A stretch of DNA of 33,738 nt from Ohtaekwangia sp. (GCA_021155195.1 JAJNPV010000015.1:1-33738); one strand, 5' to 3'. Shown: positions 17,230 to 25,905, numbered from the stretch's first letter. Program-made: numbers and translations. The notes: generated from the letters alone by a model not told the origin.

Positions 17230-18000
17230 ATGAAATCTAAAAATCTTGCAATAATTATTCTGGTGCTGGGTCAATTTGTTTTTGCACAAAATGGAATAGC
17301 TCAGGGCAAACAATTTAAGGCATTAATGGTAACCACAACAAAAGGATGGCATCATGAATCCGTTCATGCAGGCGTTCTTGCGCTTCAACAACTTGGCGCA
17401 AAGAATTTTTTTGATGTTGTGCTGCTGGAAAATCCGAATGGCTTTACTGATAAATACCTTGAACAGTTTAAAGTGGTAATCTTTTTAAATACAACAGGTG
17501 ATATTCTGGACTCGGCACAACAGAAAGTGATGGAGCGATTTATTAAATCTGGAAAAGGATTTGTTGGAATCCACAGCGCATCCGACACGGAATACGAGTG
17601 GGATTGGTATACCAAGTTGGTAGGTCGTATGTTTCATATTCATCCTGCAATACAAACTGCGCGCGTAAATATTATTGACGCTGCTTTTCCAGGACTGCAA
17701 GGTTTTGCTGGTGGTAAACTTTGGACCGATGAGTGGTATGAATTTGGTCCAGAAAAAGTTACGGATTTGAATTATCTTCTTTCCATAGATGAATCGTCAT
17801 ATGACCCAAAAGCAGATTGGGGTCCAAACAAAAAAGGAATGGGTATGGGTAAGCTGCATCCTATTTCCTGGTATCATAATTATGATGGTGGCCGAGCTTT
17901 CTACACCGCTATGGGACACATGCCCGTAGTGTTTAGCGATGCAGCTTTTCTGAATCATTTGTATGCTGGTATTTATTGGGCAGCAACCGGAAAAAAGTAA
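17230..18000 (+). CDS. Exported ThuA-like protein
   Basis: From the ATG at 17230 this is 256 residues with a signal peptide (MKSKNLAIIILVLGQFVFAQ). An in-frame ATG at 17203 would put nine extra polar residues before it, so the later start is preferred. The body is a ThuA (trehalose utilisation) domain, a class I glutamine amidotransferase-like fold. Segments seen are KALMVTTTKGWHHESVHAG, VVIFLNTTGDILDSAQ, GKGFVGIHSASDTEYEWDWY, RMFHIHP, and a C-terminal GGRAFYTAMGHM. The Cys of true amidotransferases is replaced in the GIHSASD loop, as is usual in ThuA proteins. Family members are linked to sugar metabolism, and secreted ThuA proteins are common in Bacteroidota near glycoside hydrolases. That fits the GH97 gene upstream. 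The specific reaction is unknown. Confidence 0.85.
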   Translation: MKSKNLAIIILVLGQFVFAQNGIAQGKQFKALMVTTTKGWHHESVHAGVLALQQLGAKNFFDVVLLENPNGFTDKYLEQFKVVIFLNTTGDILDSAQQKVMERFIKSGKGFVGIHSASDTEYEWDWYTKLVGRMFHIHPAIQTARVNIIDAAFPGLQGFAGGKLWTDEWYEFGPEKVTDLNYLLSIDESSYDPKADWGPNKKGMGMGKLHPISWYHNYDGGRAFYTAMGHMPVVFSDAAFLNHLYAGIYWAATGKK

Positions 18001-18032
18001 TAATACTTTCTGAGAGTAAAATTGAATGCTTG

Positions 18033-18230
18033 TCAATTAAAGCGATAAATTGGTTTACCACTTTTATCCAAAATTGCGTTTCCTTTTATGTGGCCAATGG
18101 CAAAGCCTTTCGTGTTGTATAGAAAGCCATTAGAGAAATAGCCGAGATGTTCACCCGATTCACTGAAGAGATTCTTATCATCATTGCTGTACGCTTTGTA
18201 CGTGCCGTTAACATCATAATACTTTGCCAT
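18033..18230 (-). CDS. Small beta-rich protein, possible 4-fold beta-flower
   Basis: The product has 65 residues and no signal peptide. It shows degenerate repeats of about 14 residues with the pattern aromatic-x-x-x-G: YYDVNGTY, LFSESGEHLGYFSNGFLY, NTKGFAIGHIKGNAIL, DKSGKPIYRF. Such patterns match small four-bladed beta-flower-type proteins known from Bacteroidota. This assignment is by resemblance only. The start MAKYYDVNG is the only reasonable one. It is convergent with the ThuA-like gene (32 bases apart) and lies 59 bases downstream of the metallo-beta-lactamase gene on the same strand, so it may be on the same transcript. Confidence 0.6.
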   Translation of the reverse strand: MAKYYDVNGTYKAYSNDDKNLFSESGEHLGYFSNGFLYNTKGFAIGHIKGNAILDKSGKPIYRFN

Positions 18231-18289
18231 ACTTATGCTAACGGGAATAACCGGTAAAAGGTGCCTTTGCTAATAGATAGCCAAGAAAT

Positions 18290-19165
18290 CTACTTTTGCT
18301 GCATCTTCTTTAAATACGCTGCTTCTAAGTCGTTGAGCGATTTGTCGTAACCGCTTCTATCGGCAAACGCTTCGGGATTATAGGCATCACCGGGCTTGTG
18401 TTTACTATGCATGGCAAACTGACCAGCGTGAGAAGAAAGCCAGAGGTCAAATGACTGCTTTCTTAAGGCCTTGAATGAATACGCAAAGTCTTTGGCGATT
18501 TCCGGATATTCCGGAATGTCAGTCAGTTTCCGATCGGTAACAATGGTAGGCATGTTTGCGATGAGCACTTTATAGGTTTTTGTCCCATCGTTTACATCCA
18601 ATAAAAAACTGCTTGAACCTTTCGTATGCCCCGGATGATGCAACATAGTGAGTCGAGTATCGCCCAATGTAATAACCTCACCATCTTTTAGTTTACCATC
18701 CACACGAATGGGTTCAAACGTGCGACCATTCTTTCCCATTTCATAATCTGAATCTCCACCATCGGCAAGTACCTGAGCATCCTTAGCATTTGCCAGCATT
18801 TTTGCGCCCGTTTCTTTCTGAATTTCCGCGAAAGCGCCTACATGATCGTAATGCGCTTGAGTGGTGAGCAAGATTTTAGTATCTGCTAAGGTAAAGCCAA
18901 GTTCTTCAATGTTATTTCTAATAATAGAAGCAGAAGCTGCAAGACCGGTGTTGATCAGGATGTTTCCCTGTGAAGTGGTAATGAGATAACACGCCAGGTC
19001 ATAGGTGCCCACGTAATACACATTGCCAACTATGCGGAATGGTTGATATGGTTGTGACCATTGCGCGCTCACATTTTGGGGCTCATTTACTTTTTGAGCT
19101 TGCACTTGGCTACCAATAATCGAGGCAATTGCCAGTAGTATGATGATCGTTCTGCTTTTCAACAT
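18290..19165 (-). CDS. Subclass B3 metallo-beta-lactamase, GOB-like
   Basis: From the ATG at 19165 this is 291 residues. The start was chosen because MLKSRTIIILLAIASIIGSQVQAQ is a clean signal peptide; upstream TTG/ATG starts add non-signal residues. The MBL motif reads TTQAHYDH, so the usual first histidine of HxHxDH is Gln (Q103), followed by H105, D107 and H108. H180 (HHPGHTKGSSSF) and H246 (SSHAGQF) complete the site. Q-x-H-x-D-H with this overall wording (MGKNGRTF, LIANMPTIV, FKALRKQSFDLWLSSH) is the GOB type of subclass B3, and the length is near the ~290 residues of GOB enzymes. It is expected to be a periplasmic zinc hydrolase of carbapenems and other beta-lactams. Activity is inferred. 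It lies 47 bases after a permease gene on the same strand. Confidence 0.88.
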   Translation of the reverse strand: MLKSRTIIILLAIASIIGSQVQAQKVNEPQNVSAQWSQPYQPFRIVGNVYYVGTYDLACYLITTSQGNILINTGLAASASIIRNNIEELGFTLADTKILLTTQAHYDHVGAFAEIQKETGAKMLANAKDAQVLADGGDSDYEMGKNGRTFEPIRVDGKLKDGEVITLGDTRLTMLHHPGHTKGSSSFLLDVNDGTKTYKVLIANMPTIVTDRKLTDIPEYPEIAKDFAYSFKALRKQSFDLWLSSHAGQFAMHSKHKPGDAYNPEAFADRSGYDKSLNDLEAAYLKKMQQK

Positions 19166-19212
19166 GGAGAATCTTTTTAGAACACCAAAGTAATAGATAT
19201 TCATCAATTCCG

Positions 19213-21597
19213 CTATTCATAGCGCAGCGATTCAACCGGGTTGGTTGTTGCTACCCGTTTTATTTTGTATCCGATCGTGATTACCGCAATGCAAAATAAA
19301 ATACTGATGGCCATACTGATGACGAGGATATCAACAGCTTCATAGTATTCCCACACACTATTCATCAACGCATTCACCATAAAGCTTCCCAACAAAGAGC
19401 CTAGGATAAATGAAATAAACATGATAATCATGAACAGTTTACCGGATTGAAAAACGATATGACTCAAGGATGCACCAAGAAGTTTTCGCAGGCCAAGTTC
19501 TTTGGTGCGTCTTTGAAGATTCAGCGAAACCAAGGAGTATAATCCTGACACGGACATGATGATTGCCACCAATCCCAAAAAGGAATAAAGAATTACCACA
19601 CTATCAAAATGTTCCAGCGCCATCACCATATTATATTCCATCAACCTACCGGGATAGAGTTGGGTAGGAAATAGTTTCTGCCACGCTTTTTTGAATTGAG
19701 TATTGAGAGTCACCAGGTCTTTTGGGTCGGCAGAGGCTACCAGGTAGCGATATTGATTTTCGGGTACATAACGGAAAGCGAGGGGCGCCAGCGGTTTGAA
19801 CAATGCCTGCAGGTAAACATCTTTTACAACTCCCGTAACGTAAACAGGAACGGAATCATTCAGCAAAATGCGTTTGCCGATTGGATCAGCACCGAGATTA
19901 AAGATGCGGGCGAATTCCTCATTCACAGTAATAGATTCGTTGATGTCGGAGGCTTTATCTTTTTGAAATCCGGTTCCTTGTAACAGGCGCACATTCACGG
20001 TATTAAAATAATCATCGCCCACATTCAGCATGTCGATTTCTTTTTCGATTTGATTTTCAGCTTTCGCGGATGCTTTGTAGTTGCTGCTATAAATGTGATG
20101 CTCGCTACCACCTACGGCATGCAATAGAGGATTACCTTCCACTTCGTGCTTGAGTAATGAAAACTGTTGTGGATTTTCGAGGGGTACCTGAATCACCGAT
20201 CTCCACGAATACCCAAGATCATAAGACTTTTGGAACTTTGAATTGAAATAAAAAGCCAGTGCGAAAATGACAGCGGCTAGCGAGATACTGAATTGAAAGA
20301 CCAACAAGCTTTTGCTTAGCAGGTTGGCATCGCCAAATCGGGTGCTGCCGCGTAAAATTTCAATGGGTTTAAAAGAAGAGATATAGAATGCAGGATACCC
20401 ACCGGCCAGTAAAGCAGTGATGAGCGTTAACACCCCAAGAACAACAATTAACTCAATATTTTCCGCATAGCGAATGCTGATTTCAATTCCACCCCACATA
20501 CCATTCCATCCGGCTGTAAAATATTCTGCCAGTACCATGCCCAACAATAAAGCCAGCGTGCAAAACACAAAGGTCTCAGATAAAAATTGGAAAATGAGCT
20601 CCTTTCGTTTGCCACCAATTACTTTTCGGATTCCGATTTCTTTAAGTCGTGTGCTCGCTACGGCTATGGCATTATTCATAAAGTTGAAACAGGCGACTAA
20701 TAATAGCAATCCAGCCATTGCGAATGGGGCAACCACTGCGGCCGGAGGCATGGGCATATTCATCCAATGACCTTGATTGCGTTGGTTTACAGCCCGGGCC
20801 GACATACCCTTGAACGGTTCAACATAAAAGGACTTAACTTTTAAATCAGGTCGGGCTTCGTTTTGGGTGGCTATAAAACCAGCCAATTGTTTTTCAATTA
20901 CCTCAATCGAATTTTGATTTTGTAAGTATAAAAATGTGGTACTCCAACGCGACCAATTGTTTTCTATGTCGAGCTTGGTAGCGGGATCGATAAAATAGTT
21001 ATCGTAGTTGGTGATCAGATCAAATCGAAAGCTTGAGTTTGCCGGAAACTCTTTGAAAACACCGCCCACTAAAAATTCTCGCAAGGAACCATTTACTACT
21101 TGCGTGATAGGTTTGCCAACTACATCTTCACTGCCAAAGTATGTGCGTGCCAGTTTATCACTGATCAACAACCTGCCCTTGTCTTCCAATGATTTGGAAC
21201 CTGATAGCAAGTTGATGGTGAATAGCGAGGTGAAAGCCGGATCGGTATAGACAAACTCTTTCTGAAACAGCTCGTCTCCAATTCGGAACTGTCCATCTTT
21301 ACTGATGTATTGGATTAGTTGATCTCCCTCATGTAGGGTGGTGCGAATTAAATTTCCGGCTGGCAGTGGACAAACCCCATACGGGACATCCCCGCGATCT
21401 GTTTCTTGCCAAAACGCAATGCGATATAGCGACTTGATATTCGCTTGCTCCTGATCGAATTCGGAATTGTATTCGTAATTGACCCAGGCCGTAATGCTGC
21501 ACCCGAGTGCAATGCTCATTCCGATCAGGTTAATAATAAAGGCAGCTTTGTTTTTGAAAAACGTGCGGAAGGCGAGGCGTAGGTAGTGAAGCAGCAT
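19213..21597 (-). CDS. FtsX/MacB-like ABC transporter permease
   Basis: The 794-residue product starts MLLHYLRLAFRTFFKNKAAF at the ATG at 21597. An in-frame GTG seven codons upstream is less likely, because family members begin with this MLxxYLxLAxR wording. Features are an N-terminal helix (FIINLIGMSIALGCSITA), a periplasmic MacB_PCD-like domain, a central FtsX block (APFAMAGLLLLVACFNFMNNAIA with EIGIRKVIGG), a second periplasmic domain, and a C-terminal FtsX block (IMSVSGLYSLVSLNLQRR with ELGLRKLLGA). The last helices end NPVESLRYE. No ATPase is adjacent. The metallo-beta-lactamase gene follows by 47 bases, so the two may be co-transcribed. The exported substrate is unknown; a link to drug or envelope stress is only suggested by the neighbour. 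Confidence 0.9.
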   Translation of the reverse strand: MLLHYLRLAFRTFFKNKAAFIINLIGMSIALGCSITAWVNYEYNSEFDQEQANIKSLYRIAFWQETDRGDVPYGVCPLPAGNLIRTTLHEGDQLIQYISKDGQFRIGDELFQKEFVYTDPAFTSLFTINLLSGSKSLEDKGRLLISDKLARTYFGSEDVVGKPITQVVNGSLREFLVGGVFKEFPANSSFRFDLITNYDNYFIDPATKLDIENNWSRWSTTFLYLQNQNSIEVIEKQLAGFIATQNEARPDLKVKSFYVEPFKGMSARAVNQRNQGHWMNMPMPPAAVVAPFAMAGLLLLVACFNFMNNAIAVASTRLKEIGIRKVIGGKRKELIFQFLSETFVFCTLALLLGMVLAEYFTAGWNGMWGGIEISIRYAENIELIVVLGVLTLITALLAGGYPAFYISSFKPIEILRGSTRFGDANLLSKSLLVFQFSISLAAVIFALAFYFNSKFQKSYDLGYSWRSVIQVPLENPQQFSLLKHEVEGNPLLHAVGGSEHHIYSSNYKASAKAENQIEKEIDMLNVGDDYFNTVNVRLLQGTGFQKDKASDINESITVNEEFARIFNLGADPIGKRILLNDSVPVYVTGVVKDVYLQALFKPLAPLAFRYVPENQYRYLVASADPKDLVTLNTQFKKAWQKLFPTQLYPGRLMEYNMVMALEHFDSVVILYSFLGLVAIIMSVSGLYSLVSLNLQRRTKELGLRKLLGASLSHIVFQSGKLFMIIMFISFILGSLLGSFMVNALMNSVWEYYEAVDILVISMAISILFCIAVITIGYKIKRVATTNPVESLRYE

Positions 21598-21634
21598 AGA
21601 GGGTGGTTTTCGTATCACACGCAGTTAGAGGTGC

Positions 21635-21880
21635 TTGGGTTGCATTTTGAGAAAAATTGTACTTGGCCGGTTAAGTTTGGATGTAATTGAACACCTAATC
21701 TTCTTGGATATTCAAATGCCGATTTTAAATGGGATTGATTATCTGAAAACTCTGGGACTGCCCATAGGTATTATTATTACCACAACGTATCCCAGTTATG
21801 CTATAGAAGGTTCAGCTATCAGTAAAGCGAAAGATTATTATCATCTTTTTAATAAATCCGTCATGGTTTGGAAGAAGTGA
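21635..21880 (+). pseudogene. Response-regulator receiver domain remnant (LytTR-type)
   Basis: The open frame reads IEHLIFLDIQMPILNGIDYL, then IIITTTYPSYAIEG, then KDYYHLFNK before a stop. This is the middle of a receiver domain. FLDIQMPxxNG surrounds the phospho-acceptor Asp, and TTYPSYAIEG corresponds to the TTAYxEYAxEG segment of LytTR/AlgR-type regulators. The N-terminal acidic pair (DDE) is absent, there is no ATG start (only a TTG), the conserved DYLLKP has become DYYHLF, and no DNA-binding domain follows. It is therefore a decayed fragment. It lies 37 bases from the divergent permease start. Confidence 0.7.
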
Positions 21881-21905
21881 ATCGACAGAAGTCTGTCCAT
21901 AAGTC

Positions 21906-21938
21906 AAAAAAAAAGTGATCCGTTTCCAGACCACTTTT
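21906..21938 (-). terminator. Intrinsic terminator of katG
   Basis: On the minus strand AAAAGTGGTC pairs with GATCACTTTT (10-base stem with one G-T pair, 8-base loop) and is followed by an unbroken T run (plus-strand A run 21906-21914). It lies 27 bases after the katG stop codon. The mirror-image A/T tract on the other side could also stop plus-strand transcription. Confidence 0.75.
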
Positions 21939-21964
21939 ACCAATTAACTAATTATAGAACTATG

Positions 21965-24190
21965 TCAAGCAAGATCAAAACGATCGAGGTTCATGACTTT
22001 GTTCCATGCGGCAACAAAATCCGTCACAAACTTTTCCTTCGAATCATCACTTCCATAGACTTCAGCAATAGCACGAAGTTCTGAGTTTGAACCAAAAATT
22101 AAATCCACACGCGTGCCTGTCCATTTCTTTTCACCGGTAGCCCGATCGCGTGCTTCAAAAGCATTTTGTCCACTATCCAACGCAGTCCAGCTAATTCCAA
22201 AATCAAGTAAGTTGACAAAGAAATCATTGGTTAAAGTCTCTGGATTTTTAGTGAACACACCATGCTTCGAGTTGTCGAAGTTTGTATTAAGTACACGCAT
22301 ACCACCAATAAGTACTGTTAATTCAGGAGCCGTTAATGTCATCAACTGAGCTTTATCAATCAACAACTCTTCTGCTGTTGTTCTGTGATGGGTCTTTAAA
22401 TAATTTAGGAACCCATCAGCAGCAGGTTCAAGTACTGCGAATGATTCTACATCAGTCTGAGCTTGAGAAGCATCACCACGACCAGGTGTAAAGGGAACTT
22501 TTACATCATGACCTCCATTCTTGGCAGCCTTTTCAATACCTGCACAACCAGCAAGTACAATCAAATCAGCCAGTGAAACTTGCTTACCTCCGGTATTGAA
22601 TTCCTTTTGAATTCCTTCAAGAGTCCTTAATACTGTTGCCAGCTGTTTTGGGTTATTTACTTCCCAATCTTTTTGTGGTGCAAGTCGGATACGTGCGCCA
22701 TTGGCACCACCACGCTTATCAGAGCCACGGAATGTTGAAGCAGAAGCCCAGGCTGTTGAAACCAATTGAGCGATGGACAATCCGGATGCAAGTACTTTGC
22801 TCTTAAGGGCAGCAATGTCTTTGTCATCAATCAACTTATGAGTAACTGCTGGTATTGGATCTTGCCAGATTAATTCTTCTTTAGGAACTTCCGGGCCTAA
22901 GTAGCGTGCAATAGGACCCATATCGCGATGGGTTAATTTATACCATGCACGCGCAAAGGCATCTGCAAACTTATCCGGATTCTCAAAAAAGTTTCTTGAA
23001 ATTTTCTCATAGATCGGATCAACTCTCAGCGCAAGGTCAGTAGTCAACATAGTAGGAGCGTGGCTCAACGACTTATCATGTGCGTCAGGAACTGTTCCTG
23101 CACCAGCGCCACCTTTCGGTTTCCATTGTTGTGCTCCTGCAGGACTTTTCGTTAGCTCCCATTCAAAACCAAACAGATTTTCAAAGAAGTTGTGGCTCCA
23201 CTTTGTAGGAGTTGTTGTCCAGGCTCCCTCCAAACCGCTAGTAATGGTGTGAACTCCAGAACCTGTACCAAAAGTATTTTTCCAACCGAGGCCTTGCATT
23301 TCAATGCTGGCTGCAGCAGGTTCACGATCAATATACTTACTAGGGTCAGCGGCACCATGAGTTTTACCGAAGGTATGACCCCCGGCAATCAATGCTACGG
23401 TCTCTTCATCATTCATTGCCATGCGACCAAACGTTTCGCGAATATCACGTGCAGCAGCGAGTGGATCTGGCTTTCCGTTAGGGCCTTCGGGGTTTACATA
23501 GATCAAGCCCATCTGTACCGCACCCAATGGATTTTCTAATTCGCGATCGCCTGTATAGCGTTTGTCGCCAAGCCATTCACCTTCCGAACCCCAGTATACA
23601 TCTTCTTCTGGTTCCCAAACATCTTCACGTCCACCAGCAAAACCAAAAGTTTTAAACCCCATTGATTCAAGAGCACAGTTTCCGGTAAGGATCATCAAAT
23701 CTGCCCAGGAAAGTTTGTTGCCGTATTTCTTTTTAATTGGCCAGATAAGCAAACGTGCTTTGTCCAAACTCGCGTTATCGGGCCAGCTATTGAGTGGTGC
23801 AAAGCGCTGAGTACCAGAGCCTGCACCGCCACGACCGTCAGAAATTCTATAGGTACCTGCACTGTGCCATGCCATGCGGATGAAGAAAGGACCATAATGA
23901 CCCCAGTCTGCAGGCCACCAACTTTGTGAGGTGGTCATTAATTCAAAGATGTCTTTTTTTACCGCCTTCAAATCAAGCTTCTTAAATTCCTCAGCGTAAT
24001 TGAAAGACTTGCCCATTGGATTGGATAATGAAGAGTGCTGACGGAGGATGTTCAGTTTCAACATGTTGGGCCACCAGTCGCGGTTGCTTGTGCCACCACC
24101 TGCACTTTGCTTTAATGAACCACCGTGAAACGGGCACTTGGCTTCACTCTTGTTCACGTCTGCTAGTTTTGCGTGTTTGTCGTTTTCCAT
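21965..24190 (-). CDS. katG: Catalase-peroxidase KatG
   Basis: The 741-residue enzyme covers both peroxidase-like halves and has the usual family length. The distal haem triad shows R105, W108 and H109 in IRMAWHSAGTYR. The proximal His is H272 in GGHTFGKTHG. The Met-Tyr-Trp crosslink that gives catalase activity can be assigned to W108, Y231 (GLIYVNPEG) and M257 (GRMAMNDEE). It decomposes hydrogen peroxide in the cytoplasm and also has peroxidase activity. It is divergent from the oxyR gene with 217 bases between the start codons. OxyR control on peroxide is the expected regulation. The gene ends in a clear terminator and is transcribed alone. Confidence 0.97.
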   Translation of the reverse strand: MENDKHAKLADVNKSEAKCPFHGGSLKQSAGGGTSNRDWWPNMLKLNILRQHSSLSNPMGKSFNYAEEFKKLDLKAVKKDIFELMTTSQSWWPADWGHYGPFFIRMAWHSAGTYRISDGRGGAGSGTQRFAPLNSWPDNASLDKARLLIWPIKKKYGNKLSWADLMILTGNCALESMGFKTFGFAGGREDVWEPEEDVYWGSEGEWLGDKRYTGDRELENPLGAVQMGLIYVNPEGPNGKPDPLAAARDIRETFGRMAMNDEETVALIAGGHTFGKTHGAADPSKYIDREPAAASIEMQGLGWKNTFGTGSGVHTITSGLEGAWTTTPTKWSHNFFENLFGFEWELTKSPAGAQQWKPKGGAGAGTVPDAHDKSLSHAPTMLTTDLALRVDPIYEKISRNFFENPDKFADAFARAWYKLTHRDMGPIARYLGPEVPKEELIWQDPIPAVTHKLIDDKDIAALKSKVLASGLSIAQLVSTAWASASTFRGSDKRGGANGARIRLAPQKDWEVNNPKQLATVLRTLEGIQKEFNTGGKQVSLADLIVLAGCAGIEKAAKNGGHDVKVPFTPGRGDASQAQTDVESFAVLEPAADGFLNYLKTHHRTTAEELLIDKAQLMTLTAPELTVLIGGMRVLNTNFDNSKHGVFTKNPETLTNDFFVNLLDFGISWTALDSGQNAFEARDRATGEKKWTGTRVDLIFGSNSELRAIAEVYGSDDSKEKFVTDFVAAWNKVMNLDRFDLA

Positions 24191-24367
24191 TTTTGTATTG
24201 ATTAATTTATTGTTTGCAATGTTTCGTTAATGATAAGATTTTTCACGTGATGGTTTAATGATCAGTGTCATAGCGCAAGATGATTTTTAGCTGCAAGACT
24301 ACGTAAGCAGTCTGACTAACGGTGGTCTTGACAACTAATTTTCAAGATTACCCCAATAGAAATAATA

Positions 24368-24380
24368 AATCAAATTGATT
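24368..24380. promoter_or_regulatory. Palindrome in the katG-oxyR intergenic region
   Basis: AATCAAATTGATT is a perfect 6+1+6 palindrome ending 27 bases before the oxyR start. It directly overlaps the -7-like TATTTTTA (24380-24387). A LysR-family autoregulatory site would be expected in this position. It does not match the E. coli OxyR ATAG-type site, so the assignment rests on position and symmetry only. Confidence 0.4.
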
Positions 24381-24407
24381 ATTTTTATATTCATATAGTT
24401 AATCTCT

Positions 24408-25343
24408 ATGACATTACAACAACTCGAATACATCATTGCCCTTGACAGTCACCGCCATTTTGTACTGGCTTCTGAGAAGTGTTTTGTTACTCAGCCTACG
24501 TTGAGTATGCAAATACAAAAACTGGAAGAAGAATTGGGTGTAAAAATTTTTGATCGCACGAAACAACCCGTTATCCCTACAGAAATTGGAGCAGGCATCA
24601 TCGCACAGGCCCGCACTATATTGCGTGAAGCAAGCATGATTCAACAAATCATCAACGACCAGAAAGACAGTTTAACCGGAGAGCTTCGTATTGGCATTAT
24701 TCCTACGCTGGCACCTTATTTATTGCCACCTCTTTTCAAACAGATGCGAGAAAAATATCCACAGTTGAACCTTGTTATCAAAGAAACGATAACTGAAGAA
24801 GTCATCAGCGAGTTAAAAAGTAATCGGTTGGATTGTGGATTGGTGGTGACACCCTTAAAAGATTCATCAATTAAAGAAGACGTTTTGTTTTATGAAGAAC
24901 TCTTTGTGTATGTGTCGCGTAAGAATGCGCTCTACGATAAGAAGTATGTGTTAGCTAATGATATTGATCCCGACCAATTGTGGTTATTGGAAGAAGGGCA
25001 TTGCTTTCGATCGCAGGTTTTGAATTTATGTGAATTGCGAAAGAGTTCCGACTTTCATTTTAAGTACGAAACCGGAAACATTGAAACCCTCAAGCGCATG
25101 GTGGACAAAAGTGATGGCATAACCATTTTGCCTGAGTTGGCAGTAATGGAATTCAGTAAACAACAGATGAAATTAGTAAAGCAATTGAAAGCGCCAAGCC
25201 CTGCGCGTGAAGTAAGTCTGGTAACTCACCGGGATCACATCAAAGCCAAACTCATTAAAACCTTAAAGGAAGAAGTTCTACGTATTGTACCAAAGCAAAT
25301 GCAAACGCTTAATAGTAAAAAAGTGGTGGAGATCAACTATTAA
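24408..25343 (+). CDS. oxyR: LysR-family peroxide sensor OxyR
   Basis: The 311-residue protein has an N-terminal LysR winged helix (MTLQQLEYIIALDSHRHF with a TQPTLSMQIQKLEEELG recognition region) and a periplasmic-binding-like sensor domain. Two cysteines sit at exactly residues 199 and 208 (GHCFRSQVLNLC), the redox pair of OxyR with the same numbering and spacing as the E. coli protein. The context, divergent katG, supports the assignment strongly. Peroxide should convert the pair to a disulfide and switch katG transcription on. Autoregulation is likely, given the palindrome just upstream. The C-terminal tail after residue ~295 is basic and not conserved in pattern. Confidence 0.93.
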   Translation: MTLQQLEYIIALDSHRHFVLASEKCFVTQPTLSMQIQKLEEELGVKIFDRTKQPVIPTEIGAGIIAQARTILREASMIQQIINDQKDSLTGELRIGIIPTLAPYLLPPLFKQMREKYPQLNLVIKETITEEVISELKSNRLDCGLVVTPLKDSSIKEDVLFYEELFVYVSRKNALYDKKYVLANDIDPDQLWLLEEGHCFRSQVLNLCELRKSSDFHFKYETGNIETLKRMVDKSDGITILPELAVMEFSKQQMKLVKQLKAPSPAREVSLVTHRDHIKAKLIKTLKEEVLRIVPKQMQTLNSKKVVEINY

Positions 25344-25431
25344 TCTGATGATTAGATAATTTGAAGATTTGGTGATTAGGTGGATTTCATAATTTTAGGA
25401 AGGAGTAGAGCCCGATTTTATAATCTGATGA
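25341..25431. repeat. Short direct repeats, TGATGATTAG-like
   Basis: The 11-mer TAATCTGATGA occurs at 25341-25351 and again at 25421-25431. CTGATGATTAG (25345-25355) also resembles TTGGTGATTAG (25369-25379). This is AT-rich low-order repetition between oxyR and the DUF1801 gene. Similar intergenic sequence is common in Bacteroidota genomes and may have no function. Confidence 0.35.
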
Positions 25432-25455
25432 CATAGGGCTGACACCTTATCGTAC

Positions 25456-25463
25456 TAAATTTG
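25456..25463 (+). promoter_or_regulatory. Candidate -7 box of the DUF1801 gene
   Basis: TAAATTTG is an exact TAnnTTTG match 22 bases before the start codon. No convincing TTTG is present about 20 bases upstream. Confidence 0.4.
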
Positions 25464-25485
25464 TGTTCAGCGATATTTAAAGAAG

Positions 25486-25905
25486 ATGGAATTCATTAAA
25501 AGTAAAACAGTAGACCAGTTGATTGACAGTTATCCACCTTCAGCCGGAAAGAAATTAAAGCAACTGCGAAAGCTCATACTGGACACAGCAAAAGAAACTG
25601 CGGAAGTTGATAAACTAATTGAAACCACTAAGTGGGGTGAACCAAGCTATCTCACAAAAACAGGAAGCACTATTCGTATGGACTGGAAAAAGAATACACC
25701 TGATAAATACTACTTATTCTTTATTTGCAGCACAAGACTTATAGAGACCTTTCGGTTTATCTTTGATAATGAATTGCAATTTGAGGGAGATCGAGCGATT
25801 GTCCTTAACCTCAAGGAACCCATTCCAACTTTAGCTATAAAGAGATGCATTACGCTTGCGCTTACATATCAAAAGGTCAAACATCTGCCGATGCTCGGTG
25901 CCTAA
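25486..25905 (+). CDS. DUF1801 (YdhG-like) protein
   Basis: The 139-residue protein matches DUF1801/YdhG. It has an N-terminal helical segment (VDQLIDSYPPSAGKKLKQLRKLILDTA), the core KWGEPSYLTK, a beta stretch with YYLFFICSTRLIETFRF, and the C-terminal motif YQKVKHLPMLGA that ends many family members. The fold is known from structures, but the biochemical role is not established. There is no signal peptide, so the protein is cytoplasmic. It appears to be a single gene with its own promoter. Confidence 0.85.
   Translation: MEFIKSKTVDQLIDSYPPSAGKKLKQLRKLILDTAKETAEVDKLIETTKWGEPSYLTKTGSTIRMDWKKNTPDKYYLFFICSTRLIETFRFIFDNELQFEGDRAIVLNLKEPIPTLAIKRCITLALTYQKVKHLPMLGA

Noticed and set aside
9519..18000. 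GH97, T9SS cargo and ThuA-like genes considered as a polysaccharide-utilisation locus
   Set aside because: There is no SusC/SusD pair, no sensor such as HTCS or ECF sigma/anti-sigma, and the cargo gene has its own promoter box. A looser functional link remains possible.
19166..19207. Upstream TTG/ATG start for the metallo-beta-lactamase
   Set aside because: The extra 14 residues precede a complete signal peptide and would bury it; the ATG at 19165 gives the family's usual length.
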